6,596 nucleotides of DNA, from positions 1-6,596 of the forward strand of contig CAKZJI010000509.1 of the NCBI GenBank assembly GCA_936941515.1, written 5' to 3'. This document shows, piece after piece, positions 1 to 6,286 of the stretch (positions within the stretch are counted from its first letter, which is position 1; every line of letters begins with the position of its first letter). This DNA comes from an uncultured Propionibacteriaceae bacterium (lineage in GTDB: Bacteria > Actinomycetota > Actinomycetes > Propionibacteriales > Propionibacteriaceae). A program made the translations under genes and the position numbers. Below the pieces are notes generated by a model, which was given only the letters and a program-made list of their open reading frames with translations, was not told where the DNA came from and ran no database searches.

Positions 1-7
1 CCGATCT
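1..7. other. Probable residual Illumina adapter at the sequence edge
   Basis: The first seven bases, CCGATCT, are identical to the 3' end of the common Illumina adapter. They sit exactly where the GyrA reading stops matching the family: bases 8 onward encode GLKPVHR, as expected, but the codon before (TCT, Ser) replaces the nearly invariant Asp of the RDGLKPVHR motif. Seven matching bases can occur by chance, so this is an inference supported by the family mismatch and by the edge position. Confidence 0.5.
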
Positions 8-2468
8 GGTTTGAAGCCGGTGCACCGGTGCATCGTCTACGCGATGTTCGACGGCGGCTACCGCCCCGACCGCGGCTTCAACAAGTGCTCGCGCGTCGTC
101 GGCGACGTGATGGGTCAGTACCACCCGCACGGCGACAGCGCGATCTACGACGCCCTGGTGCGCCTGGCACAGCCGTGGGCAATGCGCCATCCCCTGGTCG
201 CCGGGCAGGGGAACTTCGGCTCAGGGCAACGACAAGGCCGCGGCCATGCGCTACACCGAGTGCAAGATGGCTCCGCTGGCTGTCGAGATGGTCCGCGACA
301 TCGAGCAGGACACCGTCGACTTCAAACCCAACTACGACAACCGTGACTCCGAGCCGGTTGTGCTGCCGTCGCGGTTCCCGAACCTGCTGGTGAACGGCTC
401 CACAGGCATCGCGGTCGGGATGGCCACCAACATTCCCACCCACAACCTGCGTGAGGTCAATGCCGCTGTCCAGTGGGCCCTCGCCCATCCGGAGGCGACG
501 AGGGAGGAGCTTCTGGAGGCATGCATGGCCCGCATCCAGGGTCCCGACTTCCCCGGTGGCGGGCTGATCGTTGGCAGGCGGGGCATTGAGGACGCCTACC
601 GCACAGGCCGTGGGTCGGTGATCATGCGGGCCGTGATGGATCTGGAAGAGGACTCCTCCGGTCGGCAGATGATCGCCATCACGCAGCTGCCCTACATGTG
701 CAACCCGGACAACCTGGCCACGAAGATCGCGGAGCTGGTGAACGCCGGCAAGCTCACCGGCATCGCGGACATCCGTGACGACACCTCCGCCCGCACGGGC
801 CTGCGTCTGGTGATCGTCCTGAAACGCGACGCCCAGCCGCGTGTCGTCATGAACAACCTGTACAAGCACACCGCTGTGCAGGACACGTTCGGCTGCAACA
901 TGCTGGCGCTCGTCGACGACGTTCCCCGCACGCTGCGGATCGACCAGTTCATCTCCCTGTGGGTGAAGCACCAGATCGAGGTCATCCGGCGGCGTACCGC
1001 GTTCCAGCTGGCGGAGGCCGAGAAGCGAGCCCATCTGGATCGTGGCCTGGTCAAGGCCCTCAACATGCTGGATGAGGTCATCGCCCTGATCCGGGCCTCC
1101 CGCACTGCCGAGGAGGCCTCGCAGGGACTCCAGAAGCTCCTCGACATCGACGAGCTGCAGGCCCGGTTCATCCTGGATCAGCAGCTGCGGCGGCTGGCGT
1201 CGATGGAGATCCAGAAGATCATCGACCGTCTGGCTGAGATCGAGCGTCTCATCGCCGACCTCAAGGACATCCTGGCCTCTGAGGAACGGCAGCGAATCAT
1301 CGTCGGGGAGGAGCTGCAGGAGATCACCGACAAGTATGGCGACGAGCGGCGCACCCGCATCGTCGCCGCTGACGGTGACTTCTCAGAGGAGGATTTCATC
1401 CCCGACGAGGACGTCGTGGTCACCATCACCCACGGCGGCTACGCCAAACGCACCCGCGCTGACCAGTATCGCGTCCAGAAACGCGGCGGCAAGGGCGTTC
1501 GCGGTGCGACGCTGCGGGCCGACGACGAGGTGGCGCACCTGTTCAAGGCCACCAACCACGAGTGGCTGCTGTTCTTCACGAACCTGGGGCGCGTGTACCG
1601 GACGAAGGTGTGGCAGCTTCCGGAGGGCGGACGTGACGCGAAGGGCGGGCATGTTGCGGGGCTGCTCAGCTTCCAGCCGGATGAGCACATCGCGCAGGTG
1701 CTGACGTTGCGTAGCTACGACGACGCCCCCTATCTGCTGCTGGCCACCCGTCGCGGGTTCGTGAAGAAGACGGCGCTCAGCTCCTACGACTCGCCGCGGC
1801 AGGCGGGTGTGATCGCCATCAACTTCCGTGAGGAGGGCGACGAGCTGATTGGTGCGGCACTGTGCTCGGCCTCGGATGATGTGCTGTTGATCTCCCGCAA
1901 GGGGCAGTCCATCCGGTTCCCCGCCACTGATGATCAGCTGCGACCGATGGGTCGCGCGACCTCTGGGGTGACGGGCATGCGGTTCCGCGTGGGTGATGAG
2001 CTGCTGTCGATGGCAGTGTTGCGGGGTGATGAGGAGCTGGACGGATGGTTCGTGTTCACCGTCACCGACGGAGGGTTCGCGAAACGCACCGCCGTCGCCG
2101 AGTACCGGCAGCAGGGCCGTGGCGGCCTTGGGATCAAGGCGATGCGGCTGACTGATGACCGCGGGTCGCTGGTCGGCGGGCTGATCGTCGGCGAGGGTGA
2201 TGAGGTGATCTCCATCAAGCAGTCCGGTCAGGTGGCGCGATCAGCCGTCGCCGATGTGCCGGTCAAGGGCCGCGACACGATGGGTGTGAAGTTCGTGAGC
2301 GTCAGGGGCGATGATGCGGTAGCGGTGATCGCCCTGTACCCGGAAACGGTTACCGCGGTTGAGGAGCATGAGGATTCTGCTCCCGATTCGGATCCGGAAC
2401 CAGGTACGGTGAACCAGACAGAAGTCGAACAGGCCGATGTGGCCGAGGAGGTAGACGGCGATGAGTGA
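2..2468 (+). CDS. gyrA: DNA gyrase subunit A (5' partial, apparent frameshift)
   Basis: This is the breakage-reunion subunit of the A2B2 gyrase, which introduces negative supercoils using ATP. The reading starts inside the gene at the GLKPVHR motif, so roughly the first 40 residues are missing. The quinolone-resistance region [19 protein letters not shown] keeps Ser and Asp at E. coli positions 83 and 87. The frame changes near 224. After it the catalytic tyrosine lies in MRYTE (Tyr codon 252-254), followed by [20 protein letters not shown], the coiled-coil arm and the C-terminal beta-pinwheel. The GyrA box is QKRGGKG at 1476-1496 (consensus QRRGGKG), and a degenerate copy QQGRGGLG lies later. 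The C-terminus is an acidic tail ending EEVDGDE. The frameshift separates the quinolone region from the active tyrosine, so a faithful read would mean a dead essential gene; a sequence error is likelier. The second Arg of HRR (E. coli Arg47) is Cys here (codon 29-31). The stop overlaps the next gene by 8 bases. Confidence 0.95.
221..230 (+). other. Frameshift site in gyrA (2 bases missing)
   Basis: The family sequence here is G-N-F-G-S-P-G-N-D. The window has TCA G GGC AAC where TCA CCG GGC AAC would be expected, so it looks as if CC of the proline codon has been lost. Upstream codons run in the frame of base 2 and downstream codons in the frame of base 231. Both sides match GyrA without further interruption, and only this one proline is damaged. 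Left uncorrected, the upstream frame runs into a stop soon after 343. Confidence 0.85.
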
Positions 2469-3330
2469 CAAGACTCCCCATTGGCCGGGTGCGGATGGGA
2501 AGCCGGGCGTGAGTTTCGCGCCGAAAAACTCTTCGGGGAGCGCCTCCGAGTCCGCAGCGGGCGGCGAGTCCACGGCGAAGATGCAACCTGTGAAGGGTGG
2601 TGGGAAACCGCAGTCTCAGGCGAAGATCGTTCATCCGGGGGCTGCCCCGTCGCCTGTGATTCAGAAGCCGGGCCAGCCACCGCAGGGCGGTGCTCCCAGT
2701 CAGGCTCCGAACCCCGGGACGTCGCAGCGCAACCCTGGGCAGCGGCCTGCCGTCGGTCAGGCCGCACCAGCGGGGGCGTCCAGCCAGCTGAAGCAGGCAG
2801 CCCAGGCAGGACAGGCTTCTGCCGCCCAGAAGTCGGCGGTGGGCGCTGGCGAGGCGGGAGCAGCGGTCAAGAGTGGGGGCGTTTGGGGTACCCCAGCGAA
2901 GGCCAGTGCAACTGTCAGGCCTGATACGGGGGGTAATTCCGCAGGGAAGGTGGGTGGAGTCCGCCGTACGAGGAAGGCCCGGCTGCGGCTTGCCCGCATT
3001 GATCCCTGGTCGGTGATGAAGACCAGCTTCCTGTTCTCCATCGCGTTCGGGATCATGCTGGTGGTCATCGTCGCGGTGCTGTGGTCGGTGATTGTGGGGT
3101 CGGGCGCCCTGGATGCCATCAACTCCACCATGACCCAGCTGATCGGTGATGAGGAGAACAAGTTCAACATTGAGAACTTCGTCAATAGCGGCCGAGTCAT
3201 CGGGTTGGCGGCTGTGCTGGCGGCGGTGGACGTCGTCATCATGACGGCGGTGGCCACACTGTTTGCGTTCCTGTACAACCTGGCGGCGGCCGTGATCGGC
3301 GGCTTGGAGGTCACGTTGGCGGAGGACTGA
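2461..3330 (+). CDS. DUF3566 family membrane protein (Rv0007-like)
   Basis: This 289-residue protein has two parts. Residues 1 to about 165 are a low-complexity, probably disordered cytoplasmic stretch rich in Gly, Pro, Ala, Gln and Ser. Residues about 168-287 form the DUF3566 domain: a basic patch [20 protein letters not shown], a first membrane helix at about 189-213, a short loop with the sequence [20 protein letters not shown], and a second hydrophobic segment at about 246-281. The biochemical role is unknown. The gene follows gyrA in many actinobacteria, and the M. tuberculosis counterpart by position is Rv0007. Start choice is firm: the ATG lies in ATGAGTGA, overlapping the gyrA stop, with an AGGAGGT ribosome site at 2446-2452, 8 bases upstream, inside gyrA. 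This implies co-transcription and translational coupling with gyrA. The family and context are seen directly; function is not inferred. Confidence 0.9.
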   Translation: MSDKTPHWPGADGKPGVSFAPKNSSGSASESAAGGESTAKMQPVKGGGKPQSQAKIVHPGAAPSPVIQKPGQPPQGGAPSQAPNPGTSQRNPGQRPAVGQAAPAGASSQLKQAAQAGQASAAQKSAVGAGEAGAAVKSGGVWGTPAKASATVRPDTGGNSAGKVGGVRRTRKARLRLARIDPWSVMKTSFLFSIAFGIMLVVIVAVLWSVIVGSGALDAINSTMTQLIGDEENKFNIENFVNSGRVIGLAAVLAAVDVVIMTAVATLFAFLYNLAAAVIGGLEVTLAED

Positions 3331-3361
3331 GAGCTGAGCAGCGTCAACTTGTCAGCTCAGC
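3331..3361 (+). other. Inverted repeat after the DUF3566 gene
   Basis: Two overlapping stems can form right after the DUF3566 stop: GAGCTGA (3331-3337) with TCAGCTC (3352-3358), or GCTGAGC (3333-3339) with GCTCAGC (3355-3361). There is no T-run after either arm, so it is at best a weak terminator or an RNA-processing hairpin. Its right arm overlaps the spacer of the tRNA promoter, so it could also be a regulatory site. It is recorded as structure only. Confidence 0.4.
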
Positions 3362-3378
3362 GGCGGGTGCTGTAAAGT
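3349..3378 (+). promoter_or_regulatory. Promoter of tRNA-Ile
   Basis: A -35 box TTGTCA (3349-3354) and a -10 box TAAAGT (3373-3378) are separated by 18 bases. The predicted start is about 3385, a few bases before the tRNA at 3392. The same -10 sequence, TAAAGT, is found in the best rRNA promoter candidate at 6309-6314, which supports both calls. Confidence 0.6.
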
Positions 3379-3391
3379 TCACCGTCGTTGC

Positions 3392-3465
3392 GGGCCTATA
3401 GCTCAGGCGGTTAGAGCGCATCCCTGATAAGGATGAGGTCGCTGGTTCAAGTCCAGCTAGGCCCA
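3392..3465 (+). tRNA. ileT: tRNA-Ile (anticodon GAT)
   Basis: A full 74-base cloverleaf can be drawn. The acceptor stem is GGGCCTA (3392-3398) with TAGGCCC (3458-3464) and discriminator A at 3465. The D-arm has GCTC/GAGC. The anticodon stem is CATCC/GGATG with loop CTGATAA, giving anticodon GAT at 3426-3428. The T-arm is GCTGG-TTCAAGT-CCAGC. The terminal CCA is not encoded; the next bases are CAGG, so it would be added after transcription. It lies directly after the gyrA-DUF3566 pair, as in mycobacteria, but no tRNA-Ala follows in this window. Confidence 0.97.
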
Positions 3466-3474
3466 CAGGCAGTA

Positions 3475-3516
3475 GCAATCCCCGACCGGCGTACGCCGAC
3501 CGGGGATTGCTTTGTG
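3475..3516 (+). terminator. Rho-independent terminator of tRNA-Ile
   Basis: A 36-base inverted repeat (3475-3510) begins 10 bases after the tRNA. The outer arms GCAATCCCCG and CGGGGATTGC pair perfectly. Two mismatches follow, then a five-pair GC-rich inner stem closes a tiny loop. The hairpin is followed by TTTGTGT, a short and imperfect T-tract. Position and stem strength make termination likely. Confidence 0.8.
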
Positions 3517-3697
3517 TCCTGGGACGTGGCTGAATGGATCTCTTCGATTATGCGCAATACTGTCTGTGAGCGGCGCGTTTGTTACGTAATGTCGATCGAA
3601 CCTGTCAGCCAAGGCAAGAAAAGAGGCCGAAGAGGCCAAGCCGATGATTTGGCCGCACCTGTTGTCACCTGTGGTGGATATTGCTTGTCCAACAGCG

Positions 3698-3703
3698 TAT
3701 ACT
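3698..3703 (+). promoter_or_regulatory. Promoter-like -10 box TATACT ahead of hairpin cluster
   Basis: TATACT at 3698-3703 matches the sigma-70-type -10 consensus at five of six positions and stands out in this GC-rich sequence. With a 17-base spacer the -35 would be TGGATA (3675-3680), a partial match to TTGACA. A start near 3710 is predicted. It points at the structured stretch ending in the terminator at 3789-3820, and there is no gene immediately downstream on this strand. Confidence 0.4.
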
Positions 3704-3709
3704 GAAGAC

Positions 3710-3826
3710 ATCCTGCCCTTCCCGGCAGCTTCCCTGGAGTGGGATCGGACCCCACCCCGCATCCTGCTTCAGGGGAAAACAACACCCGGCCCGCCCCCTC
3801 TTAACCCCTAGGGGGCGGGCTTCCCT
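3710..3826 (+). ncRNA. Candidate small structured RNA (unidentified)
   Basis: Between the TATACT box and a strong terminator there is a series of hairpins: CTGCC/GGCAG (3713-3717 with 3724-3728, C/T-rich loop CTTCCC), GTGGG/CCCAC (3739-3743 with 3751-3755), CCTG/CAGG (3763-3766 with 3770-3773), then the 10-bp terminator stem. The motif TTCCC recurs at 3719, 3730 and 3821. The transcript would be about 115 bases. Promoter-hairpins-terminator without an open frame is the usual layout of a trans-acting sRNA. I considered the actinobacterial 6C RNA family, but the defining runs of six C in the loops are absent. It could equally be unstructured filler upstream of padR's terminator. Identity is unknown. 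Confidence 0.33.
3789..3820. terminator. Bidirectional terminator between the + and - strand units
   Basis: GCCCGCCCCC (3789-3798) and GGGGGCGGGC (3811-3820) form a perfect 10-bp stem with a 12-base loop. On the plus strand it is followed by TTCCCTTTG. On the minus strand it is followed by a T-rich run (TGTTGTTTTCCCC), so it can end both a plus-strand transcript and the convergent padR message. A second perfect pair, AACACCCGGC (3781-3790) with GCCGGGTGTT (3841-3850), flanks the hairpin; its left arm shares two bases (3789-3790) with the inner stem. Confidence 0.75.
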
Positions 3827-3975
3827 TTGCTCGTGGCTGTGCCGGGTGTTCCCTCCGGGCATGAGTGGTTGGGCTCGGGGTAGCTGATCACACTCCGGAG
3901 AGGACTCTCGACTCGGAGATCAAGCCGGGTGGTCGCGGGGTGTTGGCTGGTGGACACGGGCGCTTGGTGCGGAGG

Positions 3976-4644
3976 CTATTCGGCTTCAGCCAGGATGAGG
4001 TAGATGCGACGACGGGTCTCAGCAAGCTCCTTGGCGACCTGCTTCCGCTGCCCATCGGTGCCGTTGCGGCCAACCTGGCGCACAGCGTCACCCAATGAGT
4101 GCATGAGTTCCCTCAGCTTGGGGCCGTCGCCGGCGACGAGAGGGCTGGTCCACTGCTCGCGGTGCTCGGCGACGTAAGCCTGGCCCGCTTCCGTCAGTGA
4201 TGCCTGCCTGCGGCCGCCGCTGCTGTCGACGACGACGAGACCCTCGTCCTCAAGTTGGCTGAGGGTTGGGTAGATCGCACCTGGGCTGGGCGACCAGTTG
4301 CCATTGGTGCGCTCTGCGATGGTCTGCATCAACTGATATCCGTGCATGGACTCCTCGCTGAGGAGCAGCAGCACAGCGGTGCGAACCTCTCCACGACGAC
4401 GCCCTCGCCCGCCATGTTGATGATGCGGTGGCTCACCGAAGGGAGGGCGGCCTCCGCGGGGTGGCATGTTGGGGCCTTCGGGAGCCTCCGGCGGTGGCCT
4501 GTGGCCGCGTCGCCGGCCATGGAAGTCATCGGCTTCCCCGTGCCCGCCGGGGATCGGATGCTCTGCGAGGGGGAACAGGCTTTGGAAGGGGCCGTGGGCT
4601 TGGTGATCGAGCCGGTGCCCGTGTGAATGACGATGCCTAGTCAT
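3976..4644 (-). CDS. PadR-family transcriptional regulator with His-rich N-terminus
   Basis: A predicted dimeric winged-helix repressor of 222 residues, counted from the ATG at 4644. Residues 1-78 are a flexible His/Gly/Pro/Arg-rich arm with 13 histidines (HRHSHGH at 4-10, HHQH at 74-77) and no cysteine. The PadR domain spans about 83-156 and shows RTAVLLLLSEESMHGYQLMQ and the hallmark SPSPGAIYPTLSQLEDEGLV. A C-terminal helix (about 176-219) should mediate dimerisation. E. coli YqjI/NfeR, a nickel-responsive PadR protein, has the same layout of His-rich arm plus PadR domain; metal sensing here is inference. I prefer the ATG at 4644 because AAAGGA (4651-4656) lies 6 bases upstream. An in-frame ATG at 4668 sits inside the palindromic operator, at or above the predicted transcript start. 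The nearest upstream gene is the M48 protease on the same strand, 161 bases away. The target besides itself is unknown. Confidence 0.88.
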   Translation of the reverse strand: MTRHRHSHGHRLDHQAHGPFQSLFPLAEHPIPGGHGEADDFHGRRRGHRPPPEAPEGPNMPPRGGRPPFGEPPHHQHGGRGRRRGEVRTAVLLLLSEESMHGYQLMQTIAERTNGNWSPSPGAIYPTLSQLEDEGLVVVDSSGGRRQASLTEAGQAYVAEHREQWTSPLVAGDGPKLRELMHSLGDAVRQVGRNGTDGQRKQVAKELAETRRRIYLILAEAE

Positions 4645-4657
4645 GATCGATCCTTTC

Positions 4658-4695
4658 TTTCGATACATTCACGATATATCGTGAATGTATCGAAA
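4658..4695. promoter_or_regulatory. 38-bp perfect palindrome, probable PadR operator
   Basis: The two 19-base halves are exact reverse complements, centred between 4676 and 4677. The left half reads TTTCGATACATTCACGATA. The palindrome lies 13 bases upstream of the preferred padR start and covers the putative core promoter. PadR proteins are dimers that commonly repress their own genes by binding inverted repeats with ATAC/GTAT-like arms, and ATACATT...AATGTAT fits that. The site is long enough for two dimers, since each half also contains smaller repeats (CGATA occurs at 4661-4665 and 4672-4676). The symmetry is seen directly; the operator role is inferred. Confidence 0.8.
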
Positions 4696-4699
4696 TCAA
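4671..4699 (-). promoter_or_regulatory. padR promoter overlapped by the palindrome
   Basis: Read on the minus strand, TTGATT (plus 4694-4699) and TATCGT (plus 4671-4676) are separated by 17 bases, a sigma-70-type arrangement. Transcription would start near 4665, giving a leader of about 20 bases that contains the AAAGGA ribosome site. The -10 box and the spacer lie inside the 38-bp palindrome, so a bound repressor would block polymerase. Confidence 0.5.
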
Positions 4700-4780
4700 G
4701 TCTTCCCGGATCCCGGGTCTGCCCGTGTCACTCCAACCCAGCCTGGCGTCACCCGAAGACGCCTTGCCACCGGGAGCTGT

Positions 4781-4800
4781 CCTGCCAGGTGATCGGCAGG
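4781..4800 (-). terminator. Hairpin downstream of the M48 gene
   Basis: CCTGCC (4781-4786) and GGCAGG (4795-4800) pair around an 8-base loop, starting 5 bases beyond the protease stop codon on the minus strand. No T-run follows in that direction, so it may be a weak terminator or a 3'-end stabilising hairpin. A second small stem, CCCGG/CCGGG (4705-4709 with 4713-4717), lies further on before the padR promoter. Nothing else is visible in 4696-4805. Confidence 0.4.
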
Positions 4801-4805
4801 TGTCC

Positions 4806-5828
4806 TCAGTTACCTCGGAACTTTCCTGCGACCCACTTTCCGACGCCGCTCACGCCACTGCCCACATCGCGCAGCAGCTTCGCCAAGGCGTCCTCACTCT
4901 CATTGAACGACTTCGTGTAGGAGTCCGCCGCAGCAGCGGCCTCCTCGGAGATCTTGGCGTCCTTGTCCTCGCTGCGACGCGGGTAATTGCCCGCCAGGAT
5001 GTCGGCATAGGCTCCCGAGTCCACCCAGCGTCGCAGCTCCCCGGCCCGCACCACGCTCATGGGATGTGTTGCGCTCTCGGCCAGCAGCAGCTTCATCACC
5101 GAGTCACGCAGATCCTCTGACTCCTCGTACTCCTGGGCTTGGGACAGGAACTCAGTCTGATCCAGATCCTGAAGCCGCCCGCCGGAGGCCATCTTCATGT
5201 GAACCCTGATGGCCGACGGCAGGTCCTGTGTGGCAAGGAGCCCCGCCCGATCACTGCTGAGCTCTGACTTGCGCGCCCACTCTGCCAGGGCCACACGGAT
5301 GGCCTGCAACCCGATGGTCCCGAACGGCACGGAGGACAGGGACGCGGTCAGTGAAATGATGTAGGTCAGCAGCGTCCTGTAGAGGGCGTGACCGCTCAGG
5401 GCGTGGCCGAGCTCGTGACCCAGTACGAAACGCAGTTCATCGTCGTCGAGGAGCTCTAGGAGGCTGGAGTTCAGCACGATCTTGGGGCTGTCGACTCCGA
5501 TGGTCACTGCGTTGTAGGTCGGATCCGCTTGGACGAACAGCGACGGCAGCGACGGGGCGTCGAGCGTCGTGGCGGCCTCGGAGTACAGCCGATGAACCTG
5601 GGGGAACTGTCGCTCCGTGACTCGTACGCAGGAGCCAAGCAGCTGCATCTTGACCATGCGCTCGTTCAGGAAGCCTGAGAGCTTGCGGATGACGGTGTCG
5701 AAACCCTGCAATCTGCGCAGCGCCACCAGCGCCCCGCGGTCGGCCGGATGCTCCCAGGACCTGCTGGAGATGCCCTTCAGGGGGATGCGTTGACGAATTG
5801 GCTGGTTCTCGCTCATACCCACAAGCAT
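4806..5828 (-). CDS. M48-family zinc metallopeptidase
   Basis: A predicted zinc endopeptidase of 340 residues. The zinc site HELGH is at 138-142 within RFVLGHELGHALSGHALYRT, and the third ligand is probably Glu189 in ARKSELSSDRAGLLA. The motif ATHPMSVVRAGEL (253-265) matches the HP...R..L element seen after the catalytic core in M48 proteins. A hydrophobic stretch at about 151-180 may dip into the membrane, as in HtpX-like relatives, but there is no N-terminal signal peptide or clear second helix, so a cytoplasmic or membrane-associated location is likely. The C-terminus (about 285-340) is charged and helical. Family members such as HtpX act in protein quality control; the substrate here is unknown. 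The ATG at 5828 has GGAAGGGAG just upstream. An alternative ATG at 5816 (MSENQPIRQ) is possible and leaves every motif intact. Transcription diverges from the rRNA operon; no clear promoter is visible. Confidence 0.9.
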   Translation of the reverse strand: MLVGMSENQPIRQRIPLKGISSRSWEHPADRGALVALRRLQGFDTVIRKLSGFLNERMVKMQLLGSCVRVTERQFPQVHRLYSEAATTLDAPSLPSLFVQADPTYNAVTIGVDSPKIVLNSSLLELLDDDELRFVLGHELGHALSGHALYRTLLTYIISLTASLSSVPFGTIGLQAIRVALAEWARKSELSSDRAGLLATQDLPSAIRVHMKMASGGRLQDLDQTEFLSQAQEYEESEDLRDSVMKLLLAESATHPMSVVRAGELRRWVDSGAYADILAGNYPRRSEDKDAKISEEAAAAADSYTKSFNESEDALAKLLRDVGSGVSGVGKWVAGKFRGN

Positions 5829-6023
5829 GCTCCCTTCCGGGGCTCCCCGGCCGAGAGGGCCCTGGATCAGGCTGGTCAGACCTTTCTCCTTGGCAGGGAT
5901 GGGCTGCCTGTTGAGGCTGTGGAAGGGGCATCCGCGGCGACCCTCTGAGGTCGGGAAGGCAGACGTGCAGGGCCCGTCATCATGGTGTGGAGACCGGTCC
6001 CGCAGACGTGATCAGACCCCGAC
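5829..6023. other. Spacer between the divergent M48 gene and rRNA promoters
   Basis: I see no gene here. Next to the M48 start there is a 14-base inverted repeat CCGGGGCTCCCCGG (5837-5850), one base of which overlaps the ribosome-site region of the protease; in the minus-strand leader it could fold and limit access to the start. An 8-base palindrome AGGGCCCT lies at 5856-5863. No convincing minus-strand promoter was found. Confidence 0.4.
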
Positions 6024-6052
6024 TTGCGATGTGCTGGAAGGTCGTGTAATGT
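6024..6052 (+). promoter_or_regulatory. Candidate rRNA operon promoter P1
   Basis: TTGCGA (6024-6029) and TAATGT (6047-6052) are 17 bases apart. The -10 shares the TAA..T pattern with the other two rRNA promoter candidates downstream and with the tRNA-Ile promoter. It is the weakest match by consensus and the farthest from the 16S gene, about 490 bases. Confidence 0.4.
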
Positions 6053-6193
6053 ACTCACTCGCCCCAAGGCCCGCCTGGGACCCAGGCACCGAGGGGAAAC
6101 CCACCGTCAACGCGCAGGACGAGTGTGCGATCAGAGAGATCCCACTCAAGGTTCTGCGGGATTGGCGAGCCCAGAAGAGCAAGTTCTGAGGAT

Positions 6194-6222
6194 TTGCTCG
6201 GATGGTGAAAAGGGAGTAAGCT
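6194..6222 (+). promoter_or_regulatory. Candidate rRNA operon promoter P2
   Basis: TTGCTC (6194-6199) and TAAGCT (6217-6222) are separated by 17 bases. The -35 box is also the right arm of a 6-bp inverted repeat, GAGCAA (6177-6182) with TTGCTC. A small stem GCTCC (6229-6233) with GGAGC (6242-6246) follows at the predicted start of the transcript. Confidence 0.4.
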
Positions 6223-6286
6223 GAATAAGCTCCTGAAAATGGGAGCAGATTCACTGGGCACAACTAAACAGGACGCAGGTTCGGAT

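Larger units (their letters stand above)
3517..3975. other. Gene-free intergenic stretch between tRNA-Ile and padR
   Basis: No open frame here has a convincing start, ribosome site or family resemblance. The left part (about 3530-3710) is visibly less GC-rich than its surroundings and holds a 9-base tandem near-duplication, AAGAGGCCG then AAGAGGCCA (3621-3638). The middle has a promoter-like box, several hairpins and a bidirectional terminator, listed separately. The right part (3851-3975) has only small inverted repeats, for example CTCCG (about 3893) with CGGAG (about 3915), with no clear role. Confidence 0.6.

Noticed and set aside
78..1034. Long open frame on the minus strand across gyrA
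   Set aside because: It is antisense to a certain gyrA, has no family resemblance, and long antisense frames are expected in high-GC genes.
3621..3638. Tandem AAGAGGCCG/AAGAGGCCA as a regulatory iteron
   Set aside because: Only two imperfect 9-base copies with no neighbouring site; too little to support a function.
3710..3826. Assignment of the hairpin cluster to the actinobacterial 6C RNA family
   Set aside because: The loops lack the runs of at least six cytosines that define the family.
3392..3975. Integrated mobile element at the tRNA-Ile 3' end
   Set aside because: No integrase and no duplicate of the tRNA 3' end are visible in the window.
3865..4098. Short plus-strand frame overlapping the padR 3' end
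   Set aside because: It runs antisense into padR, lacks a ribosome site and resembles nothing known.
4645..4668. Longer padR start at 4668 (MYRKKGSI...)
   Set aside because: That ATG lies inside the palindromic operator and near or above the predicted transcript start, with no ribosome site; the ATG at 4644 has AAAGGA at 6-base spacing.
5827..6189. 120-residue plus-strand frame upstream of the rRNA promoters
   Set aside because: No ribosome site, no recognisable domain, proline/arginine-rich composition typical of noise, and it overlaps promoter P1.
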